DNA of 64,000 nt, taken from Paracidobacterium acidisoli. Lineage in GTDB: Bacteria > Acidobacteriota > Terriglobia > Terriglobales > Acidobacteriaceae. Below the pieces are notes generated by a model. It searched no databases and was not told the DNA's origin. It saw only the letters and a program-made list of their open reading frames with translations. Of the stretch, positions 34,762 through 44,664 are shown piece by piece (the first letter of the stretch is position 1; each line of letters starts with the position of its first letter). The position numbers and the translations under genes were made by a program. The stretch lies in the NCBI RefSeq assembly GCF_003428625.2, contig NZ_QVQT02000001.1, positions 806,001-870,000 on the forward strand. Direction: 5' to 3'.

Positions 34762-37700
34762 GTGTCAGCTCACAAAGCAAAATTTCCCCGATGGTATGCA
34801 TGGGTTGTATGTGCATGGCTCGTCGCGGGTGCCTGCGCGTATGCGCAACAGGATTCTGGAGGCATTCTTATCGCTGTAACCGACGCTTCAGGGGCGACGG
34901 TCGGAAGCGCGGCGGTCGATGTTACCAATAACGGAACGCAGGCCCATCTGCACGGCACCACCAACAGTATCGGCACGTGGACCGCTACTCCGTTACCGCC
35001 TGGAGATTATCGTGTCACAGTGGCGCAGCCGGGATTCGAGACCGCGGTGGTGGACCACGTTGTGGTCGAGATTCAGCAGAACACCCGTGTACCTGTCTCG
35101 CTCGCGGTAGGAAATGTGAAGGAGAACCTGGTGGTCACGGCGCAGGCTCCGCTGCTGCAGACCGAGAACGTTGCGCTGGGGCAGACGCTCAGCGGCGTAC
35201 TGAAAGACGATCTTCCGGTCAGCGATCGCGACTTCAATCGTCTGGCGGTGCTGACGGTCGGCGTGAATTACTCGACCCCCTCGGGCCCGCGCGATACGGC
35301 GAGCGGCGCATTTGCCGCAAACGGAGTTTCGCAGTACCAGAACAACTATGTTCTGGACGGCACGGACAACAACAGCTATGACCAGAATGTGAACGAGGGC
35401 CGGACCTTCGCGATCGAGCCCTCGCTCGATGCCATTGCCGAGTTCAGGGTGGAGACCAATGCGTACTCCGCGGAGTTTGGACGCGACGGCGGCGCGGTGG
35501 TCAACGTCATCACCAAATCGGGCAGCAACAACTTTCACGGCTCGGGCTACGAGTACTTTCAGACCAGCGACTTCAACACCAACGACTTCTTCAACAAGGC
35601 ACAGAGCATCGGCAAGACCGACTACACGAAGAACATCTTCGGCGCATCGGCCGGCGGTCCGGTATGGCTGCCAAAAATGTACGACGGTCACGACAAGACC
35701 TTCTTCTTCGCCGATTTCGAGCGCCAGCCTTACCGCTCGCCCGGCGCTCAGAATAAGGGACTCATTCCCACGGCGAATGAAGCATCCGGGGATTTTGTGA
35801 GCGGTGCGACTATTTACGACCCGATGACCAATCAGCCGTTCGCGAACAATACCATTCCGTCCGGCCGCATCAGCGCGGTCGCGAAGAAGATTGCGGCGGC
35901 GATTCCTCAGCCCAATATCTCAGGCAACGGGAGTTTCAATTACGTCCACAACGACCCCATCAGCAACGACGACAATCGCGTCGCCGTGCGCATCGACCAT
36001 CACCTGTCGCCGAACGATACGATCTTCGGGCGGTACCAGTATCAGCACCAGAGCGAGCCGGCGCTGGGTCTCTTCTCGGGGACGATTCTTACCGGCGATG
36101 TGAGCAACACGGCCAGCGCGCAGGGCGTGGTTGCCGGCTGGACGCACATCTTCGGGCAGCACATGATCAACGACGCCCGCTTTGGCTGGACGCGGCTGAA
36201 CTGGATCACTGCGCCGGTAGACGGAAACCAGAACATCAATCAGAGCGTCGGCATTTCGGGCGTGCCGCTGCAGGGCGGTCTTGCCGGCGGCCTGGCCACC
36301 ATTCAATTTACCAACAGCAACCTGAGCGGCTTCGGCGGCGGCTATTCGGAGCAGGATCTGAACGGAACGTACCAGGGCGCGGATACGCTGACCTGGACCA
36401 CCGGACGGCACACCATCAAGCTGGGCGGCATGTACCGCTGGGTCTTTCTGCTGAGCTCCGCCAGCTCCTTCGCTCCGAACGGGCAGTTTAACTTCGACGG
36501 CCATTACACGGCGCACTATACCGATGGCGTTGCCGATCCGGGAACGGGCAATCCCTACGCCGATTTTCTGCTGGACCTGCCGCAGGTGGCGCAGATCTCG
36601 GCGATTCACACCAACGACTACCAGCGCCGCGCCTACTCGCTCTTCGGTGAGGATTCGTACAAGCTCTCACCGAAGCTCACCGTGAACTTCGGGCTGCGCT
36701 GGGATTACGTCACGCCGGTATGGGAGGCGCATAACCACGGAACCGCGCTCAACCCGGTCACGCACGTGCTGAACATTCCCGGTTACACGGGATCGTTCCC
36801 GACGGCGACGCAGGCACAGATCAACAAGGGCATTCTCATCCTCAACACGCATTCCAACCGCTACTTCGGCGTGCAGCCGGATCATCATGACTTCGGACCG
36901 CGCTTCGGCTTCAGCTATCTGATGACGTCGAATACGGTCTTCCGCGCAGGCTACGGCCTGTACTTCGGCCCCGAGCAGCTTGGCCCGTTCGGACAGCCGA
37001 GCGCCGGCTTCTCCACGCCGTTTCTGCTGGAGGATACCTTCACGGTGCCTGATTCGAACCCGGCGACCGTCAATACCGTCACCATGGATTCGGGCTTCCC
37101 GTCTTACGCACTGACCAACCCGGGAGATCCGACGCTGTATGCGATGGCTCCTGGCTTCCGCACGCCCTACTTCCAGCAGTGGAATGCGACGCTGCAGCGG
37201 CAGGTCACGAAAGACAGCTCGCTCGATGTCTCCTATATGGGATCGAAGACCACGGCGATGTATGTCACGAACGACTGGAACATTCCCGCTCCTTCTGTCG
37301 ATGGAGCGGTTCCGTATGCAGACCGGCAGCCCTTTCCGAGCGTGGACGCGAACGGGAACCTGATCGCGGGCAGCCCGATTCAGGGCCCTTCGAACCAGGG
37401 AATGGGCAACTACAACGCGCTCGGCATCAAGTTCCAGGGGCACTTCCGCAATGGACTGACGCTGATCAGCGCGTATACATGGAGCCACGATATCGACGAC
37501 ATCACCAACTCGGGCCTGAGCGTGGGCAATAACGGACGCGCCAGCTACCCGTATCAGCAGCTCACACTGCAGCACGGCAACTCGGACTGGGATATCGCCG
37601 ACCGCTGGGTCACCGCGTTTCAGTACGACCTTCCCTTCGGCCGCGGCAGGGCCTTCGGCAGCAATCTGAACCGGGTGGCGGATGCCTTCCTGGGCGGATG

Positions 37701-38184
37701 GCAGACCGGCGGCATTCTGACCGTGGAGAGCGGCCCGTGGTACACCGTGAACCAGAACTACGACAGCGCTCACAATGGATTTATCTGCGGAACCTGCGAG
37801 CAGCGCCCCGATGCCGTGCCCGGCCAGGACGCCAACCGCGGCCCCCGCAAGGTCGATCCGAACAACAACACCGTTCACTGGTTTAACATTCAGGCGTTTA
37901 CACAGGCCGCCAACGGCACGGTGGGCGATCTGCGCCGCAATACGGTGGCCGGACCGGCGTTCCGGAATTACGATGCCTCGCTCGGCAAGCTGTTCACGCT
38001 GCGGGAAGGCATGACCTTCCAGATGCGCATGGAAGCCTATAACTCAACCAACACCACCAACTTTCTGACGACCAGCGGAAGCACCAGCCCTTCGGGCTTC
38101 TATCTGGGCAATGCCAACTTCGGCAACCTGACGGCAGACCGCGGCGGACGTACCGTACAGCTGGCGGGCCGCTTCGTCTTCTGA
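34762..38184 (+). CDS. TonB-dependent receptor, Oar-like, with carboxypeptidase-regulatory-like domain
   Basis: A 1140-residue receptor starting at GTG 34762, six bases after AAGGAG. The signal peptide ends near residue 28 (AYA|QQD). The regulatory domain (GGILIAVTDASGATVGSAAV) is followed by the plug (LPVSDRDFNRLAVLTVGVNY) and a barrel ending in LAGRFVF. The plug and early barrel include the frequent AEFGRDGGAVVNVITKSGSN segment. It is divergent from a membrane-anchored regulator and followed by an exported PHP phosphoesterase. The substrate is unknown. Confidence 0.9.
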   Translation: MSAHKAKFPRWYAWVVCAWLVAGACAYAQQDSGGILIAVTDASGATVGSAAVDVTNNGTQAHLHGTTNSIGTWTATPLPPGDYRVTVAQPGFETAVVDHVVVEIQQNTRVPVSLAVGNVKENLVVTAQAPLLQTENVALGQTLSGVLKDDLPVSDRDFNRLAVLTVGVNYSTPSGPRDTASGAFAANGVSQYQNNYVLDGTDNNSYDQNVNEGRTFAIEPSLDAIAEFRVETNAYSAEFGRDGGAVVNVITKSGSNNFHGSGYEYFQTSDFNTNDFFNKAQSIGKTDYTKNIFGASAGGPVWLPKMYDGHDKTFFFADFERQPYRSPGAQNKGLIPTANEASGDFVSGATIYDPMTNQPFANNTIPSGRISAVAKKIAAAIPQPNISGNGSFNYVHNDPISNDDNRVAVRIDHHLSPNDTIFGRYQYQHQSEPALGLFSGTILTGDVSNTASAQGVVAGWTHIFGQHMINDARFGWTRLNWITAPVDGNQNINQSVGISGVPLQGGLAGGLATIQFTNSNLSGFGGGYSEQDLNGTYQGADTLTWTTGRHTIKLGGMYRWVFLLSSASSFAPNGQFNFDGHYTAHYTDGVADPGTGNPYADFLLDLPQVAQISAIHTNDYQRRAYSLFGEDSYKLSPKLTVNFGLRWDYVTPVWEAHNHGTALNPVTHVLNIPGYTGSFPTATQAQINKGILILNTHSNRYFGVQPDHHDFGPRFGFSYLMTSNTVFRAGYGLYFGPEQLGPFGQPSAGFSTPFLLEDTFTVPDSNPATVNTVTMDSGFPSYALTNPGDPTLYAMAPGFRTPYFQQWNATLQRQVTKDSSLDVSYMGSKTTAMYVTNDWNIPAPSVDGAVPYADRQPFPSVDANGNLIAGSPIQGPSNQGMGNYNALGIKFQGHFRNGLTLISAYTWSHDIDDITNSGLSVGNNGRASYPYQQLTLQHGNSDWDIADRWVTAFQYDLPFGRGRAFGSNLNRVADAFLGGWQTGGILTVESGPWYTVNQNYDSAHNGFICGTCEQRPDAVPGQDANRGPRKVDPNNNTVHWFNIQAFTQAANGTVGDLRRNTVAGPAFRNYDASLGKLFTLREGMTFQMRMEAYNSTNTTNFLTTSGSTSPSGFYLGNANFGNLTADRGGRTVQLAGRFVF

Positions 38185-38202
38185 TCGCTGATGTAAAACC
38201 CT

Positions 38203-38237
38203 GCTTCGCCTGTCCGATCGTTTCGAACAGGCGAAGC
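38203..38237. terminator. Hairpin after the receptor gene
   Basis: GCTTCGCCTGT (38203-38213) and ACAGGCGAAGC (38227-38237) form a perfect 11-base stem with a 13-base loop, 19 bases after the stop codon. There is no T-run, so termination efficiency is uncertain. Confidence 0.6.
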
Positions 38238-38356
38238 GAACTCTCTTCAGAATGTATTTTCTTTTTCCGTTCTTACTGCGGATACTTTGCCCGCTTACTT
38301 TGTAAGTGACTCCCTCCATTTCCCGATAACTTCACTCCGAGTTGCTATCCGACGAT

Positions 38357-39853
38357 ATGCTGCGATTCTTTCCTGCGATCCTGATCCTTCTTTCCGGCCT
38401 CGGCTTCGGCATGCCCGCAGCGGGGCAATCCGGCACAGCGGCGAAACCCGACCTGGTGCTTCGGAAGACGATTCGCTACACCGACTATCACCATCTGATG
38501 TCGATCCCATTCGACGTTCCTGCCGGCACGGTGCGCATCAGCATGCGCTTTTCGTATACCGGACAGGAACAGCGCACCGCTCTGGATATGGGTATCCAGG
38601 GGCCGGAGGGATTTCGCGGCTGGAGCGGCGGCGATAAGGACGGGTTCACGCTCTCGCTCGCCGATGCGACGCCCTCATATCTGCCTGGGCCAATCTCACC
38701 CGGCAGATGGAGACTCCTGCTCGGCGTTCCGAATATCCGGCCGGGCGTGGTCTCGGAGTTTTCCGCACAGGTGTATTTCGATCGCTCCGTTGCGGAGGAG
38801 ATGCGCGACCCGCTGCTGCAGCTCCGCGTACGATCCGGCCCAGGATGGTACCGGGGCGATCTTCACATGCACACGGCGCACAGCGACGGCGCATGCAAAA
38901 GCCAGAACGGACGGATGGTTCCCTGCCCGCTCTTTCGCACCGTGGAAGACGCCGCGGCGCGCGGCCTGGACTTCATCGCCATCACCGATCACAACACCGA
39001 ATCGCATTACGACGACGAGCGCGAGCTGCAGCCGTACTTCGACCGTGTTCTGCTGATGCCGGGGCGCGAGATCACGACGTATCAGGGACACGCCAATCTC
39101 TTCGGAACGACGCGATTTCTCGATTTCAGAATCGGGACGGATGAGGTTCCCAATCTGAATGCGATGCTGCGCAGAGTCTCGGGGCTCGGCGGGATCATCT
39201 CGATCAATCATCCTGCCGCTCCGAGCGGAGAGAACTGCATGGGATGCGGATGGCTGCCGGAGTCCACGGTGGATTATCACCTGATCCAGGCGGTGGAGGT
39301 GGTGAACGGGCGCAATGCCGATGGCGCCAGAAGCGGCGTGGGCTTCTGGGAGAAGCTGCTGAACGAGGGAAACCATCTTACGGCGATCGGCGGAAGCGAC
39401 AATCACGACGCCGATATCGCGATTCCGGGACCGGGCTCCATCGGCTATCCGACGACGGTCGTTTACGCTGACAATCTCTCGACGCCGGCCATTCTGGATG
39501 GCATCCGCGCGGGGCATGTATTTGTCGATACCGAAGGGACCAGAGATCGCCTGCTGGAGTACTCCGCCACAGCGGGCGGCCACACGGCGATGATGGGCGA
39601 TGCTCTGGAAGTGAAAGACAATGCTTCGATCCACATCTCTGTACATGTGAAAGGCGCAGACGGCGCGCGCCTGGCGCTGATTGCCGATGGCGTCGAACAG
39701 CCGGCGACTCCGGAGATGACGATCCACGGGAATGATGTGCGGACGGCCCTCGATGTGGCCGGAAGCACAGCGCACATGTGGATTCGGCTGGAGGTGCGCA
39801 ATGATGCGGGACACAGGCTGCTGATCGGCAATCCTGTGTACCTGTCGCACTGA
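38357..39853 (+). CDS. Exported PHP-domain phosphoesterase (CehA/McbA-like)
   Basis: A 498-residue exported protein; the ATG at 38357 starts a signal peptide (MLRFFPAILILLSGLGFG), and a TTG at 38342 is an alternative. The N-terminal third is a beta-rich domain. The PHP motif begins near residue 169 with GDLHMHTAHSDG, followed by DFIAITDHNTESHY, LMPGREITTYQGHANLFG, IISINHPAAP and AIGGSDNHD, which supply the metal ligands. CehA/McbA relatives include carbaryl hydrolase, and many exported members have unknown substrates. It follows a TonB receptor on the same strand, separated by a hairpin, so co-regulation is possible. Confidence 0.85.
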   Translation: MLRFFPAILILLSGLGFGMPAAGQSGTAAKPDLVLRKTIRYTDYHHLMSIPFDVPAGTVRISMRFSYTGQEQRTALDMGIQGPEGFRGWSGGDKDGFTLSLADATPSYLPGPISPGRWRLLLGVPNIRPGVVSEFSAQVYFDRSVAEEMRDPLLQLRVRSGPGWYRGDLHMHTAHSDGACKSQNGRMVPCPLFRTVEDAAARGLDFIAITDHNTESHYDDERELQPYFDRVLLMPGREITTYQGHANLFGTTRFLDFRIGTDEVPNLNAMLRRVSGLGGIISINHPAAPSGENCMGCGWLPESTVDYHLIQAVEVVNGRNADGARSGVGFWEKLLNEGNHLTAIGGSDNHDADIAIPGPGSIGYPTTVVYADNLSTPAILDGIRAGHVFVDTEGTRDRLLEYSATAGGHTAMMGDALEVKDNASIHISVHVKGADGARLALIADGVEQPATPEMTIHGNDVRTALDVAGSTAHMWIRLEVRNDAGHRLLIGNPVYLSH

Positions 39854-39885
39854 GGCGCAGTGCGCTTCGAACAGACACTGCGCCT
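39853..39885. terminator. Bidirectional hairpin at the end of the cellulose operon
   Basis: AGGCGCAGTG (39853-39862) and CACTGCGCCT (39876-39885) form a perfect ten-base stem. It lies between the convergent PHP and bcsC stop codons. There is no strong T-run. Confidence 0.6.
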
Positions 39886-39891
39886 GCGCGC

Positions 39892-42800
39892 TTACGGAAC
39901 CTGCAGCGGACGGAAGCCCTGCGTGGGGAAGAGACCGGTGGGGCCTGTCTCTTCGCTGGCAGGCTGAGGCCGGATCATATACCGCACGAAGAAGCCGACC
40001 TTGTTGCTGGCGTAGTCGCGGCTGTTGTTGAAGTCGAGATAGGCGCCCGCGTACCAGTGCTCGGCAATGGCGTAAGAGCCCTCGGCATCGAGGGTGTAGT
40101 TTCCGCCCACATTCGTCGCTTCGGGATAGTAGGGGTTGCCGCGCTCCGTCTGAAGAACCAGATCGAGCGGATAGTAGGGGGTCGAGTCTTCCTGGAAGGC
40201 CTGCACGCCCAGGCTGCCCGTCAGCCGGTAATGGAACTTCACGCCGCGATGGCCGTTGAAGGTGAACGGAATGCCGGCCAGCATGTACGCGGCGGGACTG
40301 AAGTATCCGCCCTGCCCATAGGTGAAGTAGCGGAGGTTGTGGTCGTAGTGCATGCCGAAGAAGTTCATGCCCAGACTGAGGCTGCCGTATTCGGGCCGGT
40401 GCCACACGGCCCAGTAGGCACCGGCATCGCCGTCGATGCGGCGATTGTCCTGCACGTGCAGACCGGTGATGTACTGGCCTCCGCCCTGGATGTACCAGCC
40501 GGAGCGGTTGTCTCCAAAGGCGACCTGCAGATCGCCGCCGGTGGTCATCACTCCGCCCCAGGCATTGCCAGGATAGGTAGCGGACTGGCTGCCCAGATCG
40601 CGCAGTCCTGAGTAAGAAAGCTGCGTATCGAGGATGGGATCGCGCGCAAGGGTGAGCGTAAAGTGCGAGGACGGAGGATGAACGAGGAGACCGCCCGTCA
40701 CATTTTCAATAAGGAAGCCGTGCGGGGTATAGCCGATGCTGGCTCCGAAGAAGGGCGTTCTCAGCTGGAACTCTCCACCAATGCCGGCGGAGGACTGAAG
40801 ATAGGGCACACTGTCTGCGGTGAGCGTGCCTTCCTGAAAGGTTGTGTTGCTGATCGCCTGGCCGGAGTTCAGGATGACGGGACGGGCGATCACCGTCGTC
40901 CGTATGTCGGGACCCAGCATGTTCGAGCCTTCGATCTGCGCGGTGTAGATGGCGAGACGGTCATACCCAGGCTGTCCGCTGCGATAGTCGACACCGGAGG
41001 AGCCGCCGAGCCATCCGCTGGCTGCGCCCTGGAGAACGGCAAGCTGATCTTCAATCTGCTCGCGCTCGGTCTTCGGCTGCTTCACCGGAGTGACGGGACC
41101 GGTAAGTGGCGGCAGCTCAGACGAGAGCGTGCTGCTGTTTGCGGATGAGCCGTTCAGGAAGCTGCCGCTCTGCGCAGGCAGCACGGGCAGGGGCTGAAGA
41201 TTATCGGGCAGCCCATCCTGCTGATTGCCGTTTTGCCCGCTGATATTTTGTCCGCTGATGCCGCGGACGGCGGCCTGAAGCTGGCCGGCGGAGTTCGCAT
41301 CGTCGGTTGAGCGGCTCAGAGGCAGAGGCGTGCTGTCCTGCGATGTGAGAAGATGCTCGGGCTGCACGCGGACGGAGACCGGCCTGAGGTAGTCCACGGA
41401 GGAAGAGACGGTGTCACGCTCCAGAGGAATATAGGCCAGGCGGTGTGCGCTGCCGGTGTCCTGCACGGCGCGGGCGCGGGGAGGAGCGGGGATATCATCC
41501 ATCGAAGCGACGGGCATCGAAGCTCCGGGCTGCGCGTAGGATGGCTGCGCGTCTTCGCGATCGGCTCCGCTTTCATCGGCCGGCATCATGGCGCGTGTTT
41601 GGCTGTCGGCGCTTTCGATTCCGGAAGCATCCGCAGGCCCGAGATCGTCAGGCTGCGCCTGAGCATCGGAGCGGCTGAAGCCGCCGGCGGTACCGGCACT
41701 TTGCGGATTCGTCCGGGAGGGACGAACTTCGGAGAGACGATCTTCGGAGGCATAGCCGCTGAGCGAAGAGACCCGGTCCTGGGAGGTGCGCAGCGGCTGC
41801 GCGTCCGGCCCGGACTGGGCAAAGTCACCCAGTGTCGGCTCATGTGCTTCGGGCGCATTCTGCCAGGAGATGTCGAGATTGCGATCGGGCTGTGCTCCCT
41901 CAGACGGCTCGCTCAGACGCGATGCGTGCGCACCCGGAGCCAGAAGCTGCATAAGCCGCTGGCCCGGGGAGGGCTGATTTCCAGGCAGAGCCGGATTGCC
42001 GGGATTGCCGGGCTGCATGAAGATATCCGCCGGCGACGAAGGCCCCATGGCCTGCAGGGCCGCGCGGTAATAGGCGGCGGCACGGTCGTTGTTTCCGCGC
42101 GCCTGCTCGTACTGAGCGGCCATCTTCAGAATGGTGGGATCGCTTCTGAAGCGGTCGAGCGCGCTCTGAAGCCACGCCTGGGCGTGATTCATGTCGCGGG
42201 CGGCGAGCGCTGCGCCGATGGCTCCCTGGCACTGCGGCAGCGTGGCGTGATCCATGTCGAAGGTGGCGTAGATGGCCACGGCCTGCTTCGGCTGTCCGGC
42301 CTTGAGATACACCGCGGCGAGCGCGTTATAGATATCAGGATTTTTGGGGAAGGTTTCGGCGGCGGAGACGAGAATGGCCAGGGCGCGGCGCTGATCTCCG
42401 GCGGCCAGCAGAGCATTGGCCTGCTGCACGCTCCAGGTGCTCCACAGGCGGTGAAACTCCGCGAGCTGGCTGTTGGTCATGTCGGGAAAACCGGCGAGGC
42501 CGGAGACGAGGGTGTAGAGCTTTGCATAATCACCCGCCTTCAGCAGCAGCCAGCCGTACTGAGTCTGCGTGTCGACCGGCTCGTCCGCATTCTGATCGCT
42601 GTAGATGCGGGCGATCTGCGCAAAGGTCTTCAGCGCCGTCTGCGTCTGGCCGATTCCGGACTGAATGGAGGCGAGCGTCTGCAGGTAGGCAGGATCTTCT
42701 TCGAGGCGCAGGCGAACGGATTCCGGCATAGAAGCGAGCTCACGGAATGCCTCGCGGTCACGGTTCATGGAATGCAGCGCATTGAGCAGCCCGCGCCATG

Positions 42801-44664
42801 CCTGCTGGCTGACGGGGTTCCGGTTGATCTCGCGAAGATAGATGACGGAGGCCTTCTGCTGATCGCCCTCGGCCGAATAGACATCGGCGAGCTGCAGCTC
42901 GATGGCGGACTGCGCCGGCGGCTGGAGAGAGATCGCTTTTTCAAGGTATTTCTGCGCGCGGCTCCACTCCTGGTGCGACTGGTAGATCGAACCAATGAGC
43001 ACGAGGAAGGAGGGGCTGTTCTGCTGCTGGTCGAAGACGGACTGGGGCATGCTGCCCACGGTGGCCAGCGCGCCGTCATCGTCGCCGGTCTGATGCTGAG
43101 CGGCGATCAGCGAAAGCCAGGCGCCGGAGTTTTCGGGGTCCTGCGCGACCACCTGGCGGTAGAGCCGGATGGCGGGCTCGTATTTTTTCGCGGTCAGCAG
43201 AAGGCCCGCGTACTGCATCTGCTTCTGCACGGGCATATCACGGCCTTCGTTCGGGAAAGGCAGGGCCAGCGCCTTCTGGATAACGCGATCGGAGTCAGCC
43301 TTGCGGCCCAGCGCGAGGTCGTCCTGCGCGAGGGCGCGCAGATAATCCGGATTGCTGCCGGCGAGCTGCGCGCGAACGGCGGCGGGCATGCGGTCGCTGA
43401 CATCGAGTGCCGCCTGGGCGTTGCCGGCGGAAGACTGCGCGAGGAACAGGCCCAGCCACGCTGTCGGGCGCGAAGGTGCGGCATGTACGGCTCGCTCAAA
43501 GGTGTCGGCTGCTTCGGCGTAATCGCCCGACTGCGTCAGCGCGCCGGCGAGGCCCTCCAGAGCATCCGCGCTCGAAGGCCTGAGAGCAAGAGCGGCCCGA
43601 TAACCGTCGGTCGCCGATGCGGTGTCGCCGGCTTTCAGGGCGGCACCGACCTGCGTCATCTTCTGCCAGAAGTGAGCCGTGCCAATCGCGCCTTCCAGTC
43701 CTTTTTCTCCGGCTGCCTGAGCGCGCTCGAGGTAATCGGCAGCGGAGGCAAAGTTCTGCTGGCGCATGGCGATATAGCCGAGGCCGCTGAGAGCGCGGGC
43801 GTTGCCGGGCTTCCGGTCGAGCAGGCTTTGAAACTGCTGCCTGGCCTCGTCGAGGCGGCCGGCGTTGAGATTGCGATAAGCCGCAGCCTCCAGCGGATCA
43901 CCGGCGGGAACCTTCGGAGCGGGTTCACGCTCACCGGCTGTTTCGGACGCCGCTGCGGCGTTCTGCGCTCCGGCATTCCAAACCTCGGCCTGCTGCAGGG
44001 CGTTTTTCGCGGCGGGCACGCTGTCATAGCGGCGGAGGATGGCGATTCCTTCGGTGCGGGTCTTGGCGTCGTAGGTCAGGACGCGGCCCAGGGTGACGGC
44101 ATAAGAAGAATCGGCGGGAAACTGCTTCGACAGCCGGCGCAGCCCTTCGATCGCGCGGGCCCGCTCCTCGGGAATCGCGGCTTCGGTGTCGTAGTAGGCG
44201 AGGGCGTTGTTTCCGGCAGGAGGATTGTCGCCAAAGAGATTACGATAGATGCGCATCGCATCGGCATACCGGCCGGCCTGGGCCAGGCGTCCGGCCTCGA
44301 TGACCTGTGCCGACTGCGTCTTCAGGCTGGGCATGGCCTGGATCTGAGAGATATCGGCGGCATTGCCTCCGGCGGCGCGCAGACGGTCAAGGTAGGTTTT
44401 CGCTTCGTCGGTTTTGCCGAGCTGCATATCGGCTTTGGCGATGCCAAGCAGGGCTTCGCGATTGTTCGGATCGGCGAGCAGCACCTGCTGCCAGGTCTGG
44501 ACGGCGATGTCGAGGTGACCACCGGTGGCGAGCGAATGCGCTTTGTCGAGCAGCATTCTTTCCGCGGGGCCCTGCGCGAAGAGCGAAGCAGAGGGAAGGA
44601 TCAGTCCTGCCGAAACAACGGCCAGCAGGAGCTTCCGGCAAACGTTGCGGTTTACTTTTTCCAT
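39892..44664 (-). CDS. bcsC: Cellulose synthase operon protein BcsC (TPR + outer-membrane barrel)
   Basis: A 1590-residue protein. GAGGG lies four bases before the ATG at 44664. A signal peptide (LLLAVVSAGLILPSASLFAQ) is followed by about 900 residues of TPR repeats spanning the periplasm, then a Pro/Ser/Gln-rich linker (about 900-1190). The C-terminal BcsC barrel shows the usual YRSGQPGYDRL, FFGASIGYTPHGFLI, NRSGWYIQGGGQYITGLHV and FGMHYDHNLRYFTYGQGGYF segments. In other bacteria it forms the cellulose exit channel in the outer membrane. It is longer than E. coli BcsC (about 1150 residues), mainly in the TPR and linker parts. Its start overlaps the bcsZ stop by 13 bases. Last gene of the operon. 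Confidence 0.95.
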   Translation of the reverse strand: MEKVNRNVCRKLLLAVVSAGLILPSASLFAQGPAERMLLDKAHSLATGGHLDIAVQTWQQVLLADPNNREALLGIAKADMQLGKTDEAKTYLDRLRAAGGNAADISQIQAMPSLKTQSAQVIEAGRLAQAGRYADAMRIYRNLFGDNPPAGNNALAYYDTEAAIPEERARAIEGLRRLSKQFPADSSYAVTLGRVLTYDAKTRTEGIAILRRYDSVPAAKNALQQAEVWNAGAQNAAAASETAGEREPAPKVPAGDPLEAAAYRNLNAGRLDEARQQFQSLLDRKPGNARALSGLGYIAMRQQNFASAADYLERAQAAGEKGLEGAIGTAHFWQKMTQVGAALKAGDTASATDGYRAALALRPSSADALEGLAGALTQSGDYAEAADTFERAVHAAPSRPTAWLGLFLAQSSAGNAQAALDVSDRMPAAVRAQLAGSNPDYLRALAQDDLALGRKADSDRVIQKALALPFPNEGRDMPVQKQMQYAGLLLTAKKYEPAIRLYRQVVAQDPENSGAWLSLIAAQHQTGDDDGALATVGSMPQSVFDQQQNSPSFLVLIGSIYQSHQEWSRAQKYLEKAISLQPPAQSAIELQLADVYSAEGDQQKASVIYLREINRNPVSQQAWRGLLNALHSMNRDREAFRELASMPESVRLRLEEDPAYLQTLASIQSGIGQTQTALKTFAQIARIYSDQNADEPVDTQTQYGWLLLKAGDYAKLYTLVSGLAGFPDMTNSQLAEFHRLWSTWSVQQANALLAAGDQRRALAILVSAAETFPKNPDIYNALAAVYLKAGQPKQAVAIYATFDMDHATLPQCQGAIGAALAARDMNHAQAWLQSALDRFRSDPTILKMAAQYEQARGNNDRAAAYYRAALQAMGPSSPADIFMQPGNPGNPALPGNQPSPGQRLMQLLAPGAHASRLSEPSEGAQPDRNLDISWQNAPEAHEPTLGDFAQSGPDAQPLRTSQDRVSSLSGYASEDRLSEVRPSRTNPQSAGTAGGFSRSDAQAQPDDLGPADASGIESADSQTRAMMPADESGADREDAQPSYAQPGASMPVASMDDIPAPPRARAVQDTGSAHRLAYIPLERDTVSSSVDYLRPVSVRVQPEHLLTSQDSTPLPLSRSTDDANSAGQLQAAVRGISGQNISGQNGNQQDGLPDNLQPLPVLPAQSGSFLNGSSANSSTLSSELPPLTGPVTPVKQPKTEREQIEDQLAVLQGAASGWLGGSSGVDYRSGQPGYDRLAIYTAQIEGSNMLGPDIRTTVIARPVILNSGQAISNTTFQEGTLTADSVPYLQSSAGIGGEFQLRTPFFGASIGYTPHGFLIENVTGGLLVHPPSSHFTLTLARDPILDTQLSYSGLRDLGSQSATYPGNAWGGVMTTGGDLQVAFGDNRSGWYIQGGGQYITGLHVQDNRRIDGDAGAYWAVWHRPEYGSLSLGMNFFGMHYDHNLRYFTYGQGGYFSPAAYMLAGIPFTFNGHRGVKFHYRLTGSLGVQAFQEDSTPYYPLDLVLQTERGNPYYPEATNVGGNYTLDAEGSYAIAEHWYAGAYLDFNNSRDYASNKVGFFVRYMIRPQPASEETGPTGLFPTQGFRPLQVP

